From: Histophilus somni
GTDB taxonomy: Bacteria > Pseudomonadota > Gammaproteobacteria > Enterobacterales > Pasteurellaceae
Reading direction: 5' to 3'
Assembly: GCF_014202395.1 (NCBI RefSeq)
Contig: NZ_JACHGQ010000007.1
Location: 1-64,000 of the forward strand
Length of the DNA: 64,000 nt
The notes under the pieces were generated by a model, which made no database searches, had not been told where the DNA came from, and saw only the letters and a list, made by a program, of their open reading frames with translations. The stretch's first letter is position 1; every line of letters begins with the position of its first letter. The translations under genes and the position numbers were made by a program. This document shows, in pieces, positions 7,591 to 17,807 of this stretch.

Positions 7591-10491
7591 ATGTTATTTG
7601 CAATTGGTCAGCGTTGGATAAGTGAAAGTGAGAATAGTCTTGGTTTGGGTATTATTACGGGACAAGATAATCGTACCGTTACCATTTCTTTTCCCGCCTC
7701 GGATGAAATGCGTATTTATGCTTTAGCAAGTGCCCCTTTAACTCGAGTATTGTTTCAAAAAGGTGATGAGATTACACACCAATTAGGTTGGAAAGCAAAA
7801 GTTGTTGATGTCATGATTCGCAATGAGTTGGCTTTTTATCTTGTGCAACGACTTGATAATAACGAAGAGATTGCCGTACAAGAAATGGAATTAGCTCACC
7901 AAATTTCTTTTAGTAAACCGCAGGATCGCTTATTTAGTACACAAATTGACCGCAATGAGCATTTTGTATTGCGTTACAAGGCACTAAAACACCAACAAGA
8001 ACAATTTCAGTCCTCTTTAAGAGGATTAAGAGGAAATCGAGCCGGTCTGATTCCTCATCAATTACATATTGCACAAGAGGTAGGGCGACGTATCGCACCG
8101 AGGGTATTATTAGCCGATGAAGTCGGTTTGGGTAAAACGATTGAAGCGGGTATGATTTTACAGCAACAATTGCTTGCTGAAAAAGTTCAGCGAGTGCTAA
8201 TTTTGGTGCCTGAAACTTTACAGCATCAGTGGCTTGTTGAAATGCTACGTCGTTTTAACTTGCATTTCTCTTTATTTGATGAAGAACGGTGTGCTGATTT
8301 TGATAATCCGGAAGATCATGTTGAAGCAAATCCTTTTGTTGCTGAAAACCTAATTATTTGTGCTTTAGATTGGCTTGTTCAACAACCGAAACGTGCAAAA
8401 CAAGCCTTGGCGGGTGAGTTTGATTTATTGATTGTTGATGAGGCTCATCATCTCACTTGGTCGGAAGATTCGCCAAGCGTAGCTTATGAATTGGTTATGC
8501 AATTAAGTGCGGTGATTCCTGCCGTATTATTATTAACGGCGACACCAGAGCAATTGGGGCAACAAAGTCATTTTGCCCGTTTGCATTTATTGGATCCTAA
8601 TCGTTTTTATAGTTATCGGGCTTTTGAAAAAGAACAGCAACAATATCAACCTGTTGCTAAAGCAGTACAAAGTCTGTTATCAGAGCATATTTTAACAGTT
8701 GAAGAACAAAATCATTTAGCAGAATTACTTAGCGAGCAAGATATCGAGCCAATGCTCAAAGTGATTAATTCTCAAGCTGATACGGAACAAAAGCAGGTTG
8801 CTCGAGGAGAATTAATGAGTAATCTAATTGATCGTCATGGAACCGGTCGCTTGTTATTTCGCAATACAAGACAAGGTGTGCAAGGGTTTCCTCATCGTAT
8901 TTATCATCAAATCAAATTAGATTTACCAACACAATATCAAAATGCGATTAATGTGTTGAAGATGTTGGGGGAAATAAAAGATCCTGAGTTATTTTATCCT
9001 GAGCAAATTTTCCAAAAAATGAATGCGGATGCAACTTGGTGGCGTTTTGATCCTAGAGTGGATTGGTTAATTCATTTAGTTAAGAGTTTACGTGAAGAAA
9101 AAATCTTAGTGATTTGTCAAGATGCGATAACAGCCATACAATTGGAGCAGGCATTGCGAGAGAAGGAAGGAATTCGTAGTGCGGTATTTCATGAGAATAT
9201 GTCGATTATTGAACGAGATCGTGCCTCTGCATATTTTGCACAGCAAGAAGAGGGTGCACAGGTATTACTAACTTCTTCAATCGGTTCGGAAGGTCGAAAT
9301 TTTCAGTTTGCTTGTCATTTAGTGTTATTCCATTTGCCGAATAATCCCGATTTATTGGAACAATGTATTGGGCGGTTGGATCGTATAGGTCAACGTCGAG
9401 ATATTCAAATTTATGTCCCTTGTTTTGCTGATACACCGCAAATTCGCTTGGCTCAATGGTACCATGAAGGTTTGAACGCATTTGAGGAAACCTGTCCAAT
9501 GGGGGCTATTTTGCATGAAAAGTGCGGTGAAAAATTGACAGAATTTTTAACTTCGGACACAACGGACGATTTTCAGGCTTTTATTCAACAGACTCATCAG
9601 CAACAATTACAGCTAAAATCCGAATTGGAGCAAGGTCGAGATCGTTTATTGGAACTTAATTCCAATGGCGGTGAGCAGGCTCAACAATTAGCGAATGACA
9701 TTGCGATACAAGACGGTTCAACAGAGCTCATTGATTTCACATTGAACTTATTCGATATTATTGGTGTTGAGCAAGAAGATCTTGGCGAAAAATCTATTGT
9801 CATTAGCCCGACAGGAACGATGCTTGTCCCTGATTTTCCGGGTTTAAAAGAAGAAGGGGTTACTGTTACTTTTGATCGTGATTTAGCGTTGGCTCGTGAA
9901 GATCTTGAGTTTCTTACTTGGGATCACCCAATTGTGCGTAATGGGATTGATTTAATCGTCAGTGGTGATATAGGTAAAAGTGCGGTAGCTTTATTGGTAA
10001 ATAAACAATTACCTACCGGTACATTGCTACTTGAATTAGTTTATATAATTGAGAGCCAATCACCACGTGGATTACAGTTGACTCGCTTTTTACCTCCAAC
10101 ACCGCTACGTTTACTTCTTGATATTAAAGGGAATGATTTAAGTCATCAAATTTCTTTTCAGGGCTTGCAAAAACAACTGAAACCAATGGGTAAAAATATG
10201 GCAACAAAAGTCATTAAAATAATGCGTCCAGCGATTGAGCAATTAATTAAGCAAAGTGCAAAAAATGTAGTTGAGCAAGCTAAAATGATAATTGAACAAG
10301 CTAAACAACTGGCGGATCAATCATTGAGTGCGGAAATAAATCGATTATATGCGTTGCAGGCGGTCAATAAAAATATTCGTCCAGAGGAAATTGAACAGTT
10401 AGAAAATCAGCGTACGTTATCTCTTGAATTGCTTAATCAAGCAAATTGGCGTTTAGACAGTTTACGGGTAATTGTGAGTAATAAGGAATAA
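7591..10491 (+). CDS. rapA: RNA polymerase-associated ATPase RapA (HepA)
   Basis: 966-residue SWI2/SNF2-type ATPase that binds RNA polymerase and recycles it from stalled post-termination complexes. The N-terminal Tudor-like region begins [15 protein letters not shown] as in E. coli RapA (968 aa). The helicase core has Walker A GLGKT around residues 179-183, DEAH at 283-286, LLTATPEQL and, in the second RecA lobe, [15 protein letters not shown]. The long C-terminal region is alpha-helical. Three perfect uptake cores occur inside (8505, 9520, 9978). rluA follows after one base, the same pairing of genes as in E. coli. Confidence 0.97.
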   Translation: MLFAIGQRWISESENSLGLGIITGQDNRTVTISFPASDEMRIYALASAPLTRVLFQKGDEITHQLGWKAKVVDVMIRNELAFYLVQRLDNNEEIAVQEMELAHQISFSKPQDRLFSTQIDRNEHFVLRYKALKHQQEQFQSSLRGLRGNRAGLIPHQLHIAQEVGRRIAPRVLLADEVGLGKTIEAGMILQQQLLAEKVQRVLILVPETLQHQWLVEMLRRFNLHFSLFDEERCADFDNPEDHVEANPFVAENLIICALDWLVQQPKRAKQALAGEFDLLIVDEAHHLTWSEDSPSVAYELVMQLSAVIPAVLLLTATPEQLGQQSHFARLHLLDPNRFYSYRAFEKEQQQYQPVAKAVQSLLSEHILTVEEQNHLAELLSEQDIEPMLKVINSQADTEQKQVARGELMSNLIDRHGTGRLLFRNTRQGVQGFPHRIYHQIKLDLPTQYQNAINVLKMLGEIKDPELFYPEQIFQKMNADATWWRFDPRVDWLIHLVKSLREEKILVICQDAITAIQLEQALREKEGIRSAVFHENMSIIERDRASAYFAQQEEGAQVLLTSSIGSEGRNFQFACHLVLFHLPNNPDLLEQCIGRLDRIGQRRDIQIYVPCFADTPQIRLAQWYHEGLNAFEETCPMGAILHEKCGEKLTEFLTSDTTDDFQAFIQQTHQQQLQLKSELEQGRDRLLELNSNGGEQAQQLANDIAIQDGSTELIDFTLNLFDIIGVEQEDLGEKSIVISPTGTMLVPDFPGLKEEGVTVTFDRDLALAREDLEFLTWDHPIVRNGIDLIVSGDIGKSAVALLVNKQLPTGTLLLELVYIIESQSPRGLQLTRFLPPTPLRLLLDIKGNDLSHQISFQGLQKQLKPMGKNMATKVIKIMRPAIEQLIKQSAKNVVEQAKMIIEQAKQLADQSLSAEINRLYALQAVNKNIRPEEIEQLENQRTLSLELLNQANWRLDSLRVIVSNKE

Positions 10492-10492
10492 C

Positions 10493-11158
10493 ATGGCATT
10501 AATTGATTATCGTCCCCCTTTAGAACCTTATTTGGACATTGTATATCGTGATGATCATATTCTCGTGGTGAATAAACCGAGCGGCTTGCTTTCTGTATCC
10601 GGTAATCAACCGCAATATTATGATAGTGCAATGTCGAGGGTGAAAGAAAAATATGGGTTTTGTGAGCCGGCACATCGTCTAGATATGGCAACAAGCGGCA
10701 TTTTGCTTTTTGCAATGAGTAAAATGGCAGATCGAGAGCTAAAACGCCAATTTCGTGAGCGTGAGCCTAAAAAACATTATCAAGCATTGATTTGGGGACA
10801 TTTAGCACAAGATACCGGCTCAGTGAATTTGCCGTTGATTTGTGATTGGGAGAATCGCCCAAGACAAAAAATTTGTTTTGTTCATGGAAAAAGTGCGGTA
10901 ACAAATTTTGAGGTTTTACAAAGATTCAAAAATAATATCACTCAAGTCAGATTAACGCCTATTACCGGAAGATCACATCAATTACGCTTACATATGCTTG
11001 CATTAGGACATCCAATTTTAGGCGATAAATTCTATGCACCCCCACAAGCAAAATCGCTTGCTCCACGTTTGTGTTTGCATGCGGAATTTTTACAAATAAC
11101 TCACCCGCTGACAAAAGAAGTGATGCAATTTAGCACACCGGCGGATTTTCCGATTTGA
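10493..11158 (+). CDS. rluA: Dual-specificity pseudouridine synthase RluA
   Basis: 221-residue pseudouridine synthase that in E. coli modifies U746 of 23S rRNA and U32 of several tRNAs. The catalytic motif HRLDMATSG carries Asp64, the same number as in E. coli RluA. Other family motifs are VVNKPSGLLSV, KHYQALIWG and TGRSHQLRLHM. There is no S4 domain, as expected for RluA. It starts one base after rapA, so the two are cotranscribed. Confidence 0.96.
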   Translation: MALIDYRPPLEPYLDIVYRDDHILVVNKPSGLLSVSGNQPQYYDSAMSRVKEKYGFCEPAHRLDMATSGILLFAMSKMADRELKRQFREREPKKHYQALIWGHLAQDTGSVNLPLICDWENRPRQKICFVHGKSAVTNFEVLQRFKNNITQVRLTPITGRSHQLRLHMLALGHPILGDKFYAPPQAKSLAPRLCLHAEFLQITHPLTKEVMQFSTPADFPI

Positions 11159-11169
11159 GTTGCTAGCAT

Positions 11170-11212
11170 AAATAATCAGCCCTTAATCTATATGATTACG
11201 GGCTGATTATTT
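11170..11212. terminator. Bidirectional terminator, rluA / M48 protease
   Basis: 13-bp perfect stem AAATAATCAGCCC / GGGCTGATTATTT with a 17-base loop between the convergent rluA and metalloprotease genes. A and T tracts form the outer stem, so it can serve both strands. Confidence 0.8.
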
Positions 11213-11226
11213 GTGTTTATAAGGAA

Positions 11227-11991
11227 CTATTGTCTATTTTTATAATACTCAATAGCTTGTGGCATTAATTTTAATAAATTCGCTTGGCGAGCATCATCGG
11301 TGGGGTGAGTTGAGATGAGCTTATCCAGCAAACCTTTTGAACCCCCGGAGGCTTTTTTCATTTTTTCCCACAATTGTGGTGCTGCTTTAGGATTGTAGCC
11401 TGATTTTGCCATCAGGAATAAGCCTACTTCATCCGCCTCTTCTTCGGCACTACGTGAATAAGGTTTATTTAAGCCCCAATCCGCAGCAAGTCCGACAATC
11501 AGTCCACTTGCGTCAGTGCCAAATTTTGTTGATAAAGCAACATGAGCAACTTGTGCAACTACATTAGTGAACGTACCCAAATTCGCTTTTTTCTTACCAT
11601 GTTCTTTTAACGCATGTGCCATTTCATGCCCCATTACTGTAGCAATTTCATCATCAGTTAATTTTAAGTTGTCAACTAACCCCGTATAAAACACCATTTT
11701 GCCTCCCGGCATCGCCCAAGCATTCATTTCTTTTGATTTGATAACATTTAATTGCCATGTAAAAACTTGCCCGGTGTTGTTTTCTTTATCTGCATAAGGG
11801 CGCATTTTTTTAAAAATTTTATGTATACGTTTTGCCGTCGGTGAGCTTTTATCAACCACTCCTTTTGCTTCAGCTTGCCCGATTATCTGCACATAACTTG
11901 AGGCAGACTGTTGATTAATTGAAGATGAATCTGCACAAGCATTGAGCAGTAACACAGTAAATATGACAAAAATAATTTTTTTAATCGACAT
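11227..11991 (-). CDS. M48 family metalloprotease lipoprotein (LoiP/YcaL-like)
   Basis: 254-residue zinc endopeptidase tethered to the cell envelope. The signal peptide ends in the lipobox LNAC with Cys19 as lipid anchor. The catalytic motif HEMAH is at residues 122-126, and the third-ligand region SAEEEADEVG lies near 181-190. This is close to E. coli LoiP (YggG) and YcaL, periplasmic proteases linked to outer-membrane protein quality control. It is a single gene, convergent with rluA and downstream of ppa, which has its own terminator. I do not choose between LoiP and YcaL, so no symbol is given. Confidence 0.9.
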   Translation of the reverse strand: MSIKKIIFVIFTVLLLNACADSSSINQQSASSYVQIIGQAEAKGVVDKSSPTAKRIHKIFKKMRPYADKENNTGQVFTWQLNVIKSKEMNAWAMPGGKMVFYTGLVDNLKLTDDEIATVMGHEMAHALKEHGKKKANLGTFTNVVAQVAHVALSTKFGTDASGLIVGLAADWGLNKPYSRSAEEEADEVGLFLMAKSGYNPKAAPQLWEKMKKASGGSKGLLDKLISTHPTDDARQANLLKLMPQAIEYYKNRQ

Positions 11992-12013
11992 AATGATATT
12001 TAAACTATTAATA

Positions 12014-12044
12014 AAAAACCGCTCTTTGAGTAAGAGCGGTTTTT
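12014..12044 (-). terminator. Terminator of ppa
   Basis: Stem AAAACCGCTCTT / AAGAGCGGTTTT with a 5-base loop, flanked by A-runs and T-runs, a few bases past the ppa stop on the minus strand and just upstream of the M48 protease gene. Confidence 0.75.
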
Positions 12045-12049
12045 AGAGA

Positions 12050-12577
12050 TTATTTTTTAGCGCGCTCGAATGATTCTAAAATTTCTTGGCGAGCCGATTC
12101 AACACCTTCCCAACCGTCAACTTTAACCCATTTACCTGCTTCCAATGCTTTATAGCTTTCAAAGAAGTGCTGGATTTGTGCTTTTAATAAAGCCGGTAGA
12201 TCATCAACATCTTTAATATGATCATATTCTTTACTTAATTTTGTGTGTGGAACAGCTACAACTTTCGCATCGCCTCCCGCCTCATCTGTCATTTTTAATA
12301 CACCAACTGGACGACAACGGATTACAGAACCCGGTTGTAACGGATATGGCGTTGGTACTAATACATCCACAGGATCACCATCAGAAGAAAGTGTATTATT
12401 TACATAACCATAGTTCGCCGGATAGAACATAGCGGTCGCCATAAAACGATCGACAAATAATGCCCCACTTTCTTTATCTACTTCGTACTTGATTGGATCT
12501 GAGTTTGCCGGAATTTCAATGACAACATAAATATCATCCGGTAACGCTTTACCGGCAGGTACATTTTCTAAACCCAT
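12050..12577 (-). CDS. ppa: Inorganic pyrophosphatase (family I)
   Basis: 175-residue soluble enzyme that hydrolyses pyrophosphate to two phosphates, pulling biosynthetic reactions forward. Signature region [11 protein letters not shown] holds the metal-binding aspartates; also visible are [15 protein letters not shown] and [11 protein letters not shown]. Length matches E. coli Ppa (176 aa). I start at the ATG ending 12577 because homologues begin MxLxxVPAG and an AAGGAAAAG site precedes it; the frame is open 28 codons upstream but those residues are basic and unlike the family. Confidence 0.96.
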   Translation of the reverse strand: MGLENVPAGKALPDDIYVVIEIPANSDPIKYEVDKESGALFVDRFMATAMFYPANYGYVNNTLSSDGDPVDVLVPTPYPLQPGSVIRCRPVGVLKMTDEAGGDAKVVAVPHTKLSKEYDHIKDVDDLPALLKAQIQHFFESYKALEAGKWVKVDGWEGVESARQEILESFERAKK

Positions 12578-12685
12578 TTTTCTTTTCCTTTTACATGTTA
12601 TTGATGAATCAGATTGCGGAATTATAGCGTTATTTCTAGGGAATTGTCGAGTTATCAACAAAGAATCTTCTTACTGAAAAAAGTA

Positions 12686-12716
12686 TTGTAAAAAAGTTTT
12701 GAACTATTATAATAGT
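12686..12716 (+). promoter_or_regulatory. mtr promoter with overlapping TrpR-like operator
   Basis: A TTGTAA -35 (12686-12691) and perfect TATAAT -10 (12708-12713) are 16 bases apart. The -10 is embedded in the perfect palindrome ACTATTATAATAGT (12703-12716). The extended site GAACTATTATAATAGTGC matches the E. coli trp operator GAACTAGTTAACTAGTAC at 13 of 18 positions. A tryptophan-bound repressor here would block RNA polymerase. Confidence 0.65.
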
Positions 12717-12748
12717 GCAAAATTCAATTTTCAAAATGAGGATCTATT

Positions 12749-13999
12749 ATGACAAAAAAAATCCCTTCTTTATTTGGTGGTGCAATGATTATTGCCGGAG
12801 GAACTATCGGTGCAGGAATGTTAGCCAATCCTACTTCAACTGCGGGTGTATGGTTTTTAGGTTCAACATTAATCTTAATTTATACTTGGTTTTGTATGAC
12901 AACATCAGGATTGATGTTACTTGAGGCAAATCTACATTATCCTACGGGTGCCAGTTTTGATACTATTGTCAAAGATTTATTAGGGAAAGGTTGGAATTTG
13001 ATTAATGGTGTGTCTGTCGCATTTGTACTTTATATTTTAACCTATGCTTATATCACTTCAGGCGGTGGGATTACGCAAGGTTTTTTTAATCAATTGTTAA
13101 GTAGTACAGAAAGTGCGGTAGATATTGGGCGTAGTTCCGGATCGCTTATCTTTTGTATTGTGCTGGCAGGGTTTGTATGGTTTTCCACGAAAGCTGTTGA
13201 TCGTTTCAGTGTGGTATTAATTGCAGGAATGGTCATTTCCTTTTTCCTCTCTATAACCAATCTGGTCGGTTCGGTAAATACAGAAGTATTGCTAAATGCT
13301 GTACAAGGTGAACAACAATATTTGCCTTATGCGTTGGTGGCGTTACCTGTTTGTTTGGTTTCTTTTGGCTTTCATCAAAATGTTCCCAGTTTGGTGAAGT
13401 ATTATGATCGCAATGCAAGTCAGGTTTTAAAAGCGATTTTCATAGGTACAGGCATTGCATTAGTGATTTATATCTTGTGGCAGTTGGCTATTCAGGGAAA
13501 TTTACCAAGAGCTGAATTTATGCCAGTCATTGAAAAGGGCGGTGATATTTCAGCATTATTAGACGCATTAAGTAAATACTTACAAACAGATTATATAGCA
13601 CTTACACTGAAATTTTTTGCTTATATGGCAATTGCAAGTTCATTCTTAGGTGTAACGTTAGGGTTATTTGATTATATCGCTGATTTATTTAAATTTGATG
13701 ATAGTGTTGCTGGACGCACTAAAACAGCGTTAATTACGTTTTTACCGCCATTATTATTGAGCTTACAATTTCCTTACGGCTTTGTATTAGCCATTGGTTA
13801 TGCTGGTTTAGCAGCAACAATCTGGGCGGTAATTGTACCGGCTTTATTAGCGAAAGCCAGTCGTAAGAAATTCAAAAGTAGCAGTTTTACCGCTTACGGT
13901 GGAAATTTTATGATATATTTCGTCATCGCATTTGGTTTATTAAATATCTTCGCACAACTTGCAATGCAGTTCGGTTTTTTACCGGAGTTTAGAGGCTAA
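12749..13999 (+). CDS. mtr: Tryptophan-specific permease Mtr
   Basis: 416-residue inner-membrane proton symporter of the hydroxy/aromatic amino acid permease family. Closest by eye to E. coli Mtr: shared blocks include TWFCM, SGLMxLEANL, SFDTIxKDLLGKGWN, FVLYILTYAYI, NVPSLxKYY, ASSFLGVTLGLFDY and IGYAGLAATIWA. About eleven membrane segments are visible. TyrP-type transporters are the alternative but match less well. Start ATG has a GAGGATCT site. It is transcribed alone, with a TrpR-like operator over its promoter that supports the tryptophan assignment. Confidence 0.92.
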   Translation: MTKKIPSLFGGAMIIAGGTIGAGMLANPTSTAGVWFLGSTLILIYTWFCMTTSGLMLLEANLHYPTGASFDTIVKDLLGKGWNLINGVSVAFVLYILTYAYITSGGGITQGFFNQLLSSTESAVDIGRSSGSLIFCIVLAGFVWFSTKAVDRFSVVLIAGMVISFFLSITNLVGSVNTEVLLNAVQGEQQYLPYALVALPVCLVSFGFHQNVPSLVKYYDRNASQVLKAIFIGTGIALVIYILWQLAIQGNLPRAEFMPVIEKGGDISALLDALSKYLQTDYIALTLKFFAYMAIASSFLGVTLGLFDYIADLFKFDDSVAGRTKTALITFLPPLLLSLQFPYGFVLAIGYAGLAATIWAVIVPALLAKASRKKFKSSSFTAYGGNFMIYFVIAFGLLNIFAQLAMQFGFLPEFRG

Positions 14000-14052
14000 A
14001 TAGCTTGAAAAAGTAAGAAAAATAATTATCTTGTTAATGTATGCTTTATTTG

Positions 14053-14083
14053 GCACCCACTGTAGATACGTGGGTGCTTTTCT
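14053..14083 (+). terminator. Terminator of mtr
   Basis: Stem GCACCCAC / GTGGGTGC with a 9-base loop, followed by TTTTCT, between mtr and pyrR. Confidence 0.8.
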
Positions 14084-14158
14084 GTAAATTTTCCTAGTAT
14101 TAGCTTTGATTTGTTTGCTATAGTAGGCACAATTTTTAGGGAGTATTGTAGGATAAAA

Positions 14159-14701
14159 ATGGCAGAAAAAATCATTATTGCTGAACATCAGTTTATGCGT
14201 ACGATTTCTCGTATTTCCCATGAGATTATCGAAAAACATCAGTCGCTTGATGATATTGTGATTGTTGGCATTAAACGCCGAGGTGCTGAACTTGCCGAGT
14301 TAATAAAGCGAAAAATTATAGAGTTCAGTGGAATTGAATTGCCCTCTATTGATTTAGATATCACTTTTTACCGTGATGATTTAGAGTATGTGGATCAACA
14401 GCACCAGTTGCCTGTTTATAGTGGAGCATCCAATTATATTAATATCCAGAATAAAACGGTGATTTTAGTTGATGATGTATTGTTTACTGGTCGTACCATT
14501 CGAGCCGCACTTGATGCTTTAGTTGATTTTGGTCGAGCGGCTAAAGTGGAATTAGTGATTTTTGTCGATCGTGGGCATAGAGAATTACCAATTCGTGCCG
14601 ATTACGTCGGGAAAAATATTCCCACAAGTCGTAGTGAGCAAGTTCAGGTTCGCACAATGCAATTTGATGATCGTTATGAAGTTGCCTTGGTCACAAAATA
14701 A
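14159..14701 (+). CDS. pyrR: PyrR: pyrimidine regulator / uracil phosphoribosyltransferase
   Basis: 180-residue type I phosphoribosyltransferase. The PRPP loop VILVDDVLFTGRT is at residues 101-113. The stretch VDRGHRELPIRADYVGKNIPTS is characteristic of PyrR rather than hypoxanthine phosphoribosyltransferase. In Bacillus PyrR binds pyr mRNA to attenuate the operon and also makes UMP from uracil and PRPP. No pyr gene or anti-terminator structure is visible nearby, so here the salvage activity may matter more, or it may act at distant sites. Start chosen at MAEKII (GTAGGAT site); upstream codons are unlike the family. Confidence 0.94.
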   Translation: MAEKIIIAEHQFMRTISRISHEIIEKHQSLDDIVIVGIKRRGAELAELIKRKIIEFSGIELPSIDLDITFYRDDLEYVDQQHQLPVYSGASNYINIQNKTVILVDDVLFTGRTIRAALDALVDFGRAAKVELVIFVDRGHRELPIRADYVGKNIPTSRSEQVQVRTMQFDDRYEVALVTK

Positions 14702-14783
14702 CATTTGTGAACCTTTTGCAAAATTGCTACTCTAATGAACAAATTTACAAACGTCTTACAGAATGAAAAAGCGGAATAAAAAA

Positions 14784-15728
14784 ATGAAAGTATTTAATTT
14801 CAAAGCAGTGTTGTTTTCAATAATTGGTCTACTTAGCATTACGATAACAGCACAGGCGGCTGAAAGGGTAGTGGCTACCGTTGATGGGAATCCTATTTTA
14901 GAAAGCCAAGTAAAAAAGGTGTTGGGAAAACGAGCAAATAATGAGGAAAATCGTCAAATAGCTTTGAATAGTATTATTGATGATTTACTAGTACAAAAAG
15001 CTATTCAAGAGTTAGGAATCAAGGTTGCTCCAGCACATGTAGATAGTGTTATCGAAAATATTGCCGCACAAAATGGATTAACCTTTGGACAGTTTCTTGA
15101 TGTCTTAGATTATCAGGGCATTAATTATCAGGCGTATCGTCAACAGATTGCCTATCAGATTTTAATATCTGAAGTGCGTAATCAAGCCATTGGCAGTAGT
15201 GTGAATGTTACTCGTGAAGAAATTCAAGACTTAGGACTAAAACTATTTAAACAAGCGAAAAAACAAGGAAAAGAGAAAAAAGTAACCGCACCTGAATATA
15301 ATGTACGGCATATTTTGTTAAAATTGAATCCTCTGCTGAATGATGCACAAGCCAAAGCAAAATTAACTCAAATTCGTGCAGATATTTTGGCGAATAAGAT
15401 AACTTTTGCGGATGCCGCCTTGAAATATTCTAAAGATTATCTTTCCGGTGCAGATGGTGGAAGTTTAGGTTTTATGTTCCCTGAAGCCTATGTTCCAGAG
15501 TTTGCCAAGGTTATCAGAACATCTAAAAAAGGTGTGATTTCGACACCATTCAAAACAGAGTTTGGTTGGCATATTTTAGAAGTAACGGATATTCGCAATG
15601 CGGATATAACGAGAGAAGCTTATATGCAAGAAGCATATCAACAAATTGTGAATCAACAATTGCAAGAGGCATCAGGCGACTGGATAAAGGCTTTGCGTAA
15701 ACGAGCACATATTCAATATTTTAATTAA
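14784..15728 (+). CDS. surA: Periplasmic chaperone / peptidyl-prolyl isomerase SurA
   Basis: 314 residues from MKVFNF. It escorts unfolded outer-membrane proteins across the periplasm to the Bam complex. A signal peptide ends AQA-AE near residue 25. The SurA N domain follows (VATVDGNPILESQVKK, INYQAYRQQIAYQ), then one parvulin domain beginning YNVRHILLK with GGSLGFM and FGWHILEV. E. coli SurA has two parvulin domains; a single one is what I expect in Pasteurellaceae. An in-frame ATG at 14763 adds seven lysine-rich residues; the internal ATG has the better GCGGAA site, so the start is uncertain by seven codons. Confidence 0.92.
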   Translation: MKVFNFKAVLFSIIGLLSITITAQAAERVVATVDGNPILESQVKKVLGKRANNEENRQIALNSIIDDLLVQKAIQELGIKVAPAHVDSVIENIAAQNGLTFGQFLDVLDYQGINYQAYRQQIAYQILISEVRNQAIGSSVNVTREEIQDLGLKLFKQAKKQGKEKKVTAPEYNVRHILLKLNPLLNDAQAKAKLTQIRADILANKITFADAALKYSKDYLSGADGGSLGFMFPEAYVPEFAKVIRTSKKGVISTPFKTEFGWHILEVTDIRNADITREAYMQEAYQQIVNQQLQEASGDWIKALRKRAHIQYFN

Positions 15729-15735
15729 TTATGAG

Positions 15736-15765
15736 ATCCCGACGCAAAGTCGGGATTTTTGTTTT
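15736..15765 (+). terminator. Terminator of surA
   Basis: Stem ATCCCGAC / GTCGGGAT with loop GCAAA and a TTTTGTTTT tract. It resembles the hairpin downstream of udp (291-311) in its CCCGAC/GTCGGG core. Confidence 0.85.
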
Positions 15766-15803
15766 ATAATACCGCCAATTTTTTAGCATTCACACTTTCA
15801 CTT

Positions 15804-16649
15804 ATGAAGTCAAAAACACATTTAGGACATACTGCTCGTAAACGTTTTGGGCAAAATTTCTTGCATGACAATAATATTATTCAAAATATTGTGATGGCAA
15901 TTTATCCACAAAAAGAACAATTTCTTGTTGAGATTGGTCCCGGTTTAGGTGCGTTGACTGAACCGGTTGCCGAAAAAGTAGAGCGTTTAACGGTTATTGA
16001 GTTGGATCGTGATCTTGCTGAACGTTTACGCCATCATCCATTTTTACATCAAAAATTAAATGTGATTGAATATGATGCAATGCAATTTAATTTTGAACAG
16101 CTTTATATTGATGAAAACTTGGCTGAGAAAAATCAGAAGTTACGTGTATTTGGTAACTTACCTTACAATATTTCAACACCTTTGATGTTTCATCTTTTCA
16201 AATATCATGCAATTATTCAAGATATGCACTTTATGTTGCAAAAAGAGGTCGTTAAACGTCTTTGTGCAGCACCAAACAGTAAAGCTTATGGTCGTTTAAC
16301 TATCATGGCACAATATTTTTGCCAAGTATTACCGGTTTTAGAAGTTCCTCCGACCGCATTTAAACCTGCACCTAAAGTTGAATCGGCTGTTGTGCGTTTA
16401 ATACCACATAAAGAATTACCTTATCCGGTGAAAGATTTGTACTGGTTAAATCGTGTGACTACACAAGCCTTTAACCAGCGTCGTAAAACTTTACGTAATG
16501 CTTTATCAACCTTATTTTCGGCGGAAAAATTAACCGCACTTGCAATTGATTTAGAGGCACGAGCCGAAAATTTATCTATTGCTGATTATGCAAGATTGGC
16601 AAATTATTTAGCGGATAATCCGCCAACAGAAGATCTGCAATCGGAGTAA
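15804..16649 (+). CDS. rsmA: 16S rRNA dimethyladenosine transferase RsmA (KsgA)
   Basis: 281-residue S-adenosylmethionine-dependent enzyme that dimethylates A1518 and A1519 in 16S rRNA during late 30S assembly. Begins [19 protein letters not shown] as in Haemophilus KsgA. The SAM-binding motif [13 protein letters not shown] lies near 42-54 and the catalytic NLPYN motif near 118-122. The C-terminal helical domain includes [13 protein letters not shown] use ATG 15804; the open frame upstream runs through the surA terminator and is not expected to be translated. apaH follows, an association also found in E. coli. Confidence 0.96.
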   Translation: MKSKTHLGHTARKRFGQNFLHDNNIIQNIVMAIYPQKEQFLVEIGPGLGALTEPVAEKVERLTVIELDRDLAERLRHHPFLHQKLNVIEYDAMQFNFEQLYIDENLAEKNQKLRVFGNLPYNISTPLMFHLFKYHAIIQDMHFMLQKEVVKRLCAAPNSKAYGRLTIMAQYFCQVLPVLEVPPTAFKPAPKVESAVVRLIPHKELPYPVKDLYWLNRVTTQAFNQRRKTLRNALSTLFSAEKLTALAIDLEARAENLSIADYARLANYLADNPPTEDLQSE

Positions 16650-16699
16650 AAATCCAAGACAAAACTGCAAGAGTTAAGATAATAATCAATGACAACATT

Positions 16700-17521
16700 A
16701 TGGCAACTTATTTAGTCGGTGATTTACAAGGCTGTTATGACGAATTACAGCTTTTGTTAGAGACGGTTCAATTTAATCCTGTACAAGATAAACTTTATCT
16801 TGTTGGTGACTTAGTAGCACGAGGCGATAAATCCTTAGAATGTTTGCGTTTTGTAAAATCTTTAGGGGCGGCGGCACAAATGGTGTTGGGCAATCACGAT
16901 TTGCATCTGATTTCAACCGCACTTGGTATTAAAAAAGTAAGTTTACAAGACCATGTCGAAGCGATTTTTACAGCACCGGATTTTGTTGAATTAATTGATT
17001 GGTTGCGACATCAGCCTTTGCTTGTCCATGATGAAAAATGTGATTTTGTCATGAGTCATGCGGGCATTTCGCCTGACTGGGATTTGGATACCGCAAAATC
17101 TTGTGCAAGAGAAGTTGAAAATGAATTACAACATGGTGATTACCATTATTTAATCAGCAATATGTATGATAACCAACCTGATCGTTGGTCTGCCGATCTG
17201 CAAGGTTTGCAACGTTTACGTTATAGTATCAATGTATTTACTCGAATGCGTTTTTGCTACAGGGATCATCGCTTAGATTTCGCTTGTAAAGCGTCAGTAG
17301 AAAAAGCACCGCAAGAACTTATCCCTTGGTTTAACTTGAATAATCCGTTGTTTAAAGTACAAAATTTGGTTTTCGGACATTGGGCAAGTTTAGTGGATAC
17401 ACCGACACCGGCGAATATTTATGCCCTTGATACAGGTTGTGTTTGGGGTAACCGTATGACGATGTTACGATGGGAAGATAAACAGTATTTTGTTCAAGGA
17501 GCATTGAAAGATTATTTTTAG
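16700..17521 (+). CDS. apaH: Diadenosine tetraphosphatase (symmetrical) ApaH
   Basis: 273-residue metallophosphatase that splits Ap4A into two ADP and can decap NpnN-capped RNA. Metal-binding motifs: GDLQGCYDE near 7-15, [11 protein letters not shown] near 35-45 and LGNHDLH near 61-67, with [10 protein letters not shown] further on. The GDLQG form, in place of the usual GDxHG of the PPP superfamily, also occurs in other ApaH proteins as I recall, so I do not read it as a defect. It lies 50 bases after rsmA and is probably cotranscribed. Confidence 0.95.
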   Translation: MATYLVGDLQGCYDELQLLLETVQFNPVQDKLYLVGDLVARGDKSLECLRFVKSLGAAAQMVLGNHDLHLISTALGIKKVSLQDHVEAIFTAPDFVELIDWLRHQPLLVHDEKCDFVMSHAGISPDWDLDTAKSCAREVENELQHGDYHYLISNMYDNQPDRWSADLQGLQRLRYSINVFTRMRFCYRDHRLDFACKASVEKAPQELIPWFNLNNPLFKVQNLVFGHWASLVDTPTPANIYALDTGCVWGNRMTMLRWEDKQYFVQGALKDYF

Positions 17522-17807
17522 AGTGGCAACAGTGCAATATTATGTCGTGTGCAATAATCTGAATAACAGAGAACTGTAGTGCGGTGCGGTTCATATAACA
17601 ATATATGCTAAGTGTGCGGTTGTATTGTGAGTAACGATTTTTCCTTGTCGCCGCTCAAGAATTTCCCTGTTCATTTCTCCGGTTTTAGGCTATCCTATAG
17701 CACATTTTCTATATCCAATTTGCACCGCACTTTCCATTATGAATAAGTCTTTTAGTAAGGGGTTTAGCGGAAAAAGTGCGGTAATTTTTCATATAAAAGG
17801 TAATATT

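Noticed and set aside
14159-14701. Hypoxanthine or xanthine phosphoribosyltransferase
   Set aside because: The VDRGHRELPIRADYVGKNIPTS block is specific to PyrR.
16700-17521. ApaH with a broken metal motif (GDLQG instead of GDxHG)
   Set aside because: I recall the same GDLQG form in other ApaH proteins, so it is normal variation.
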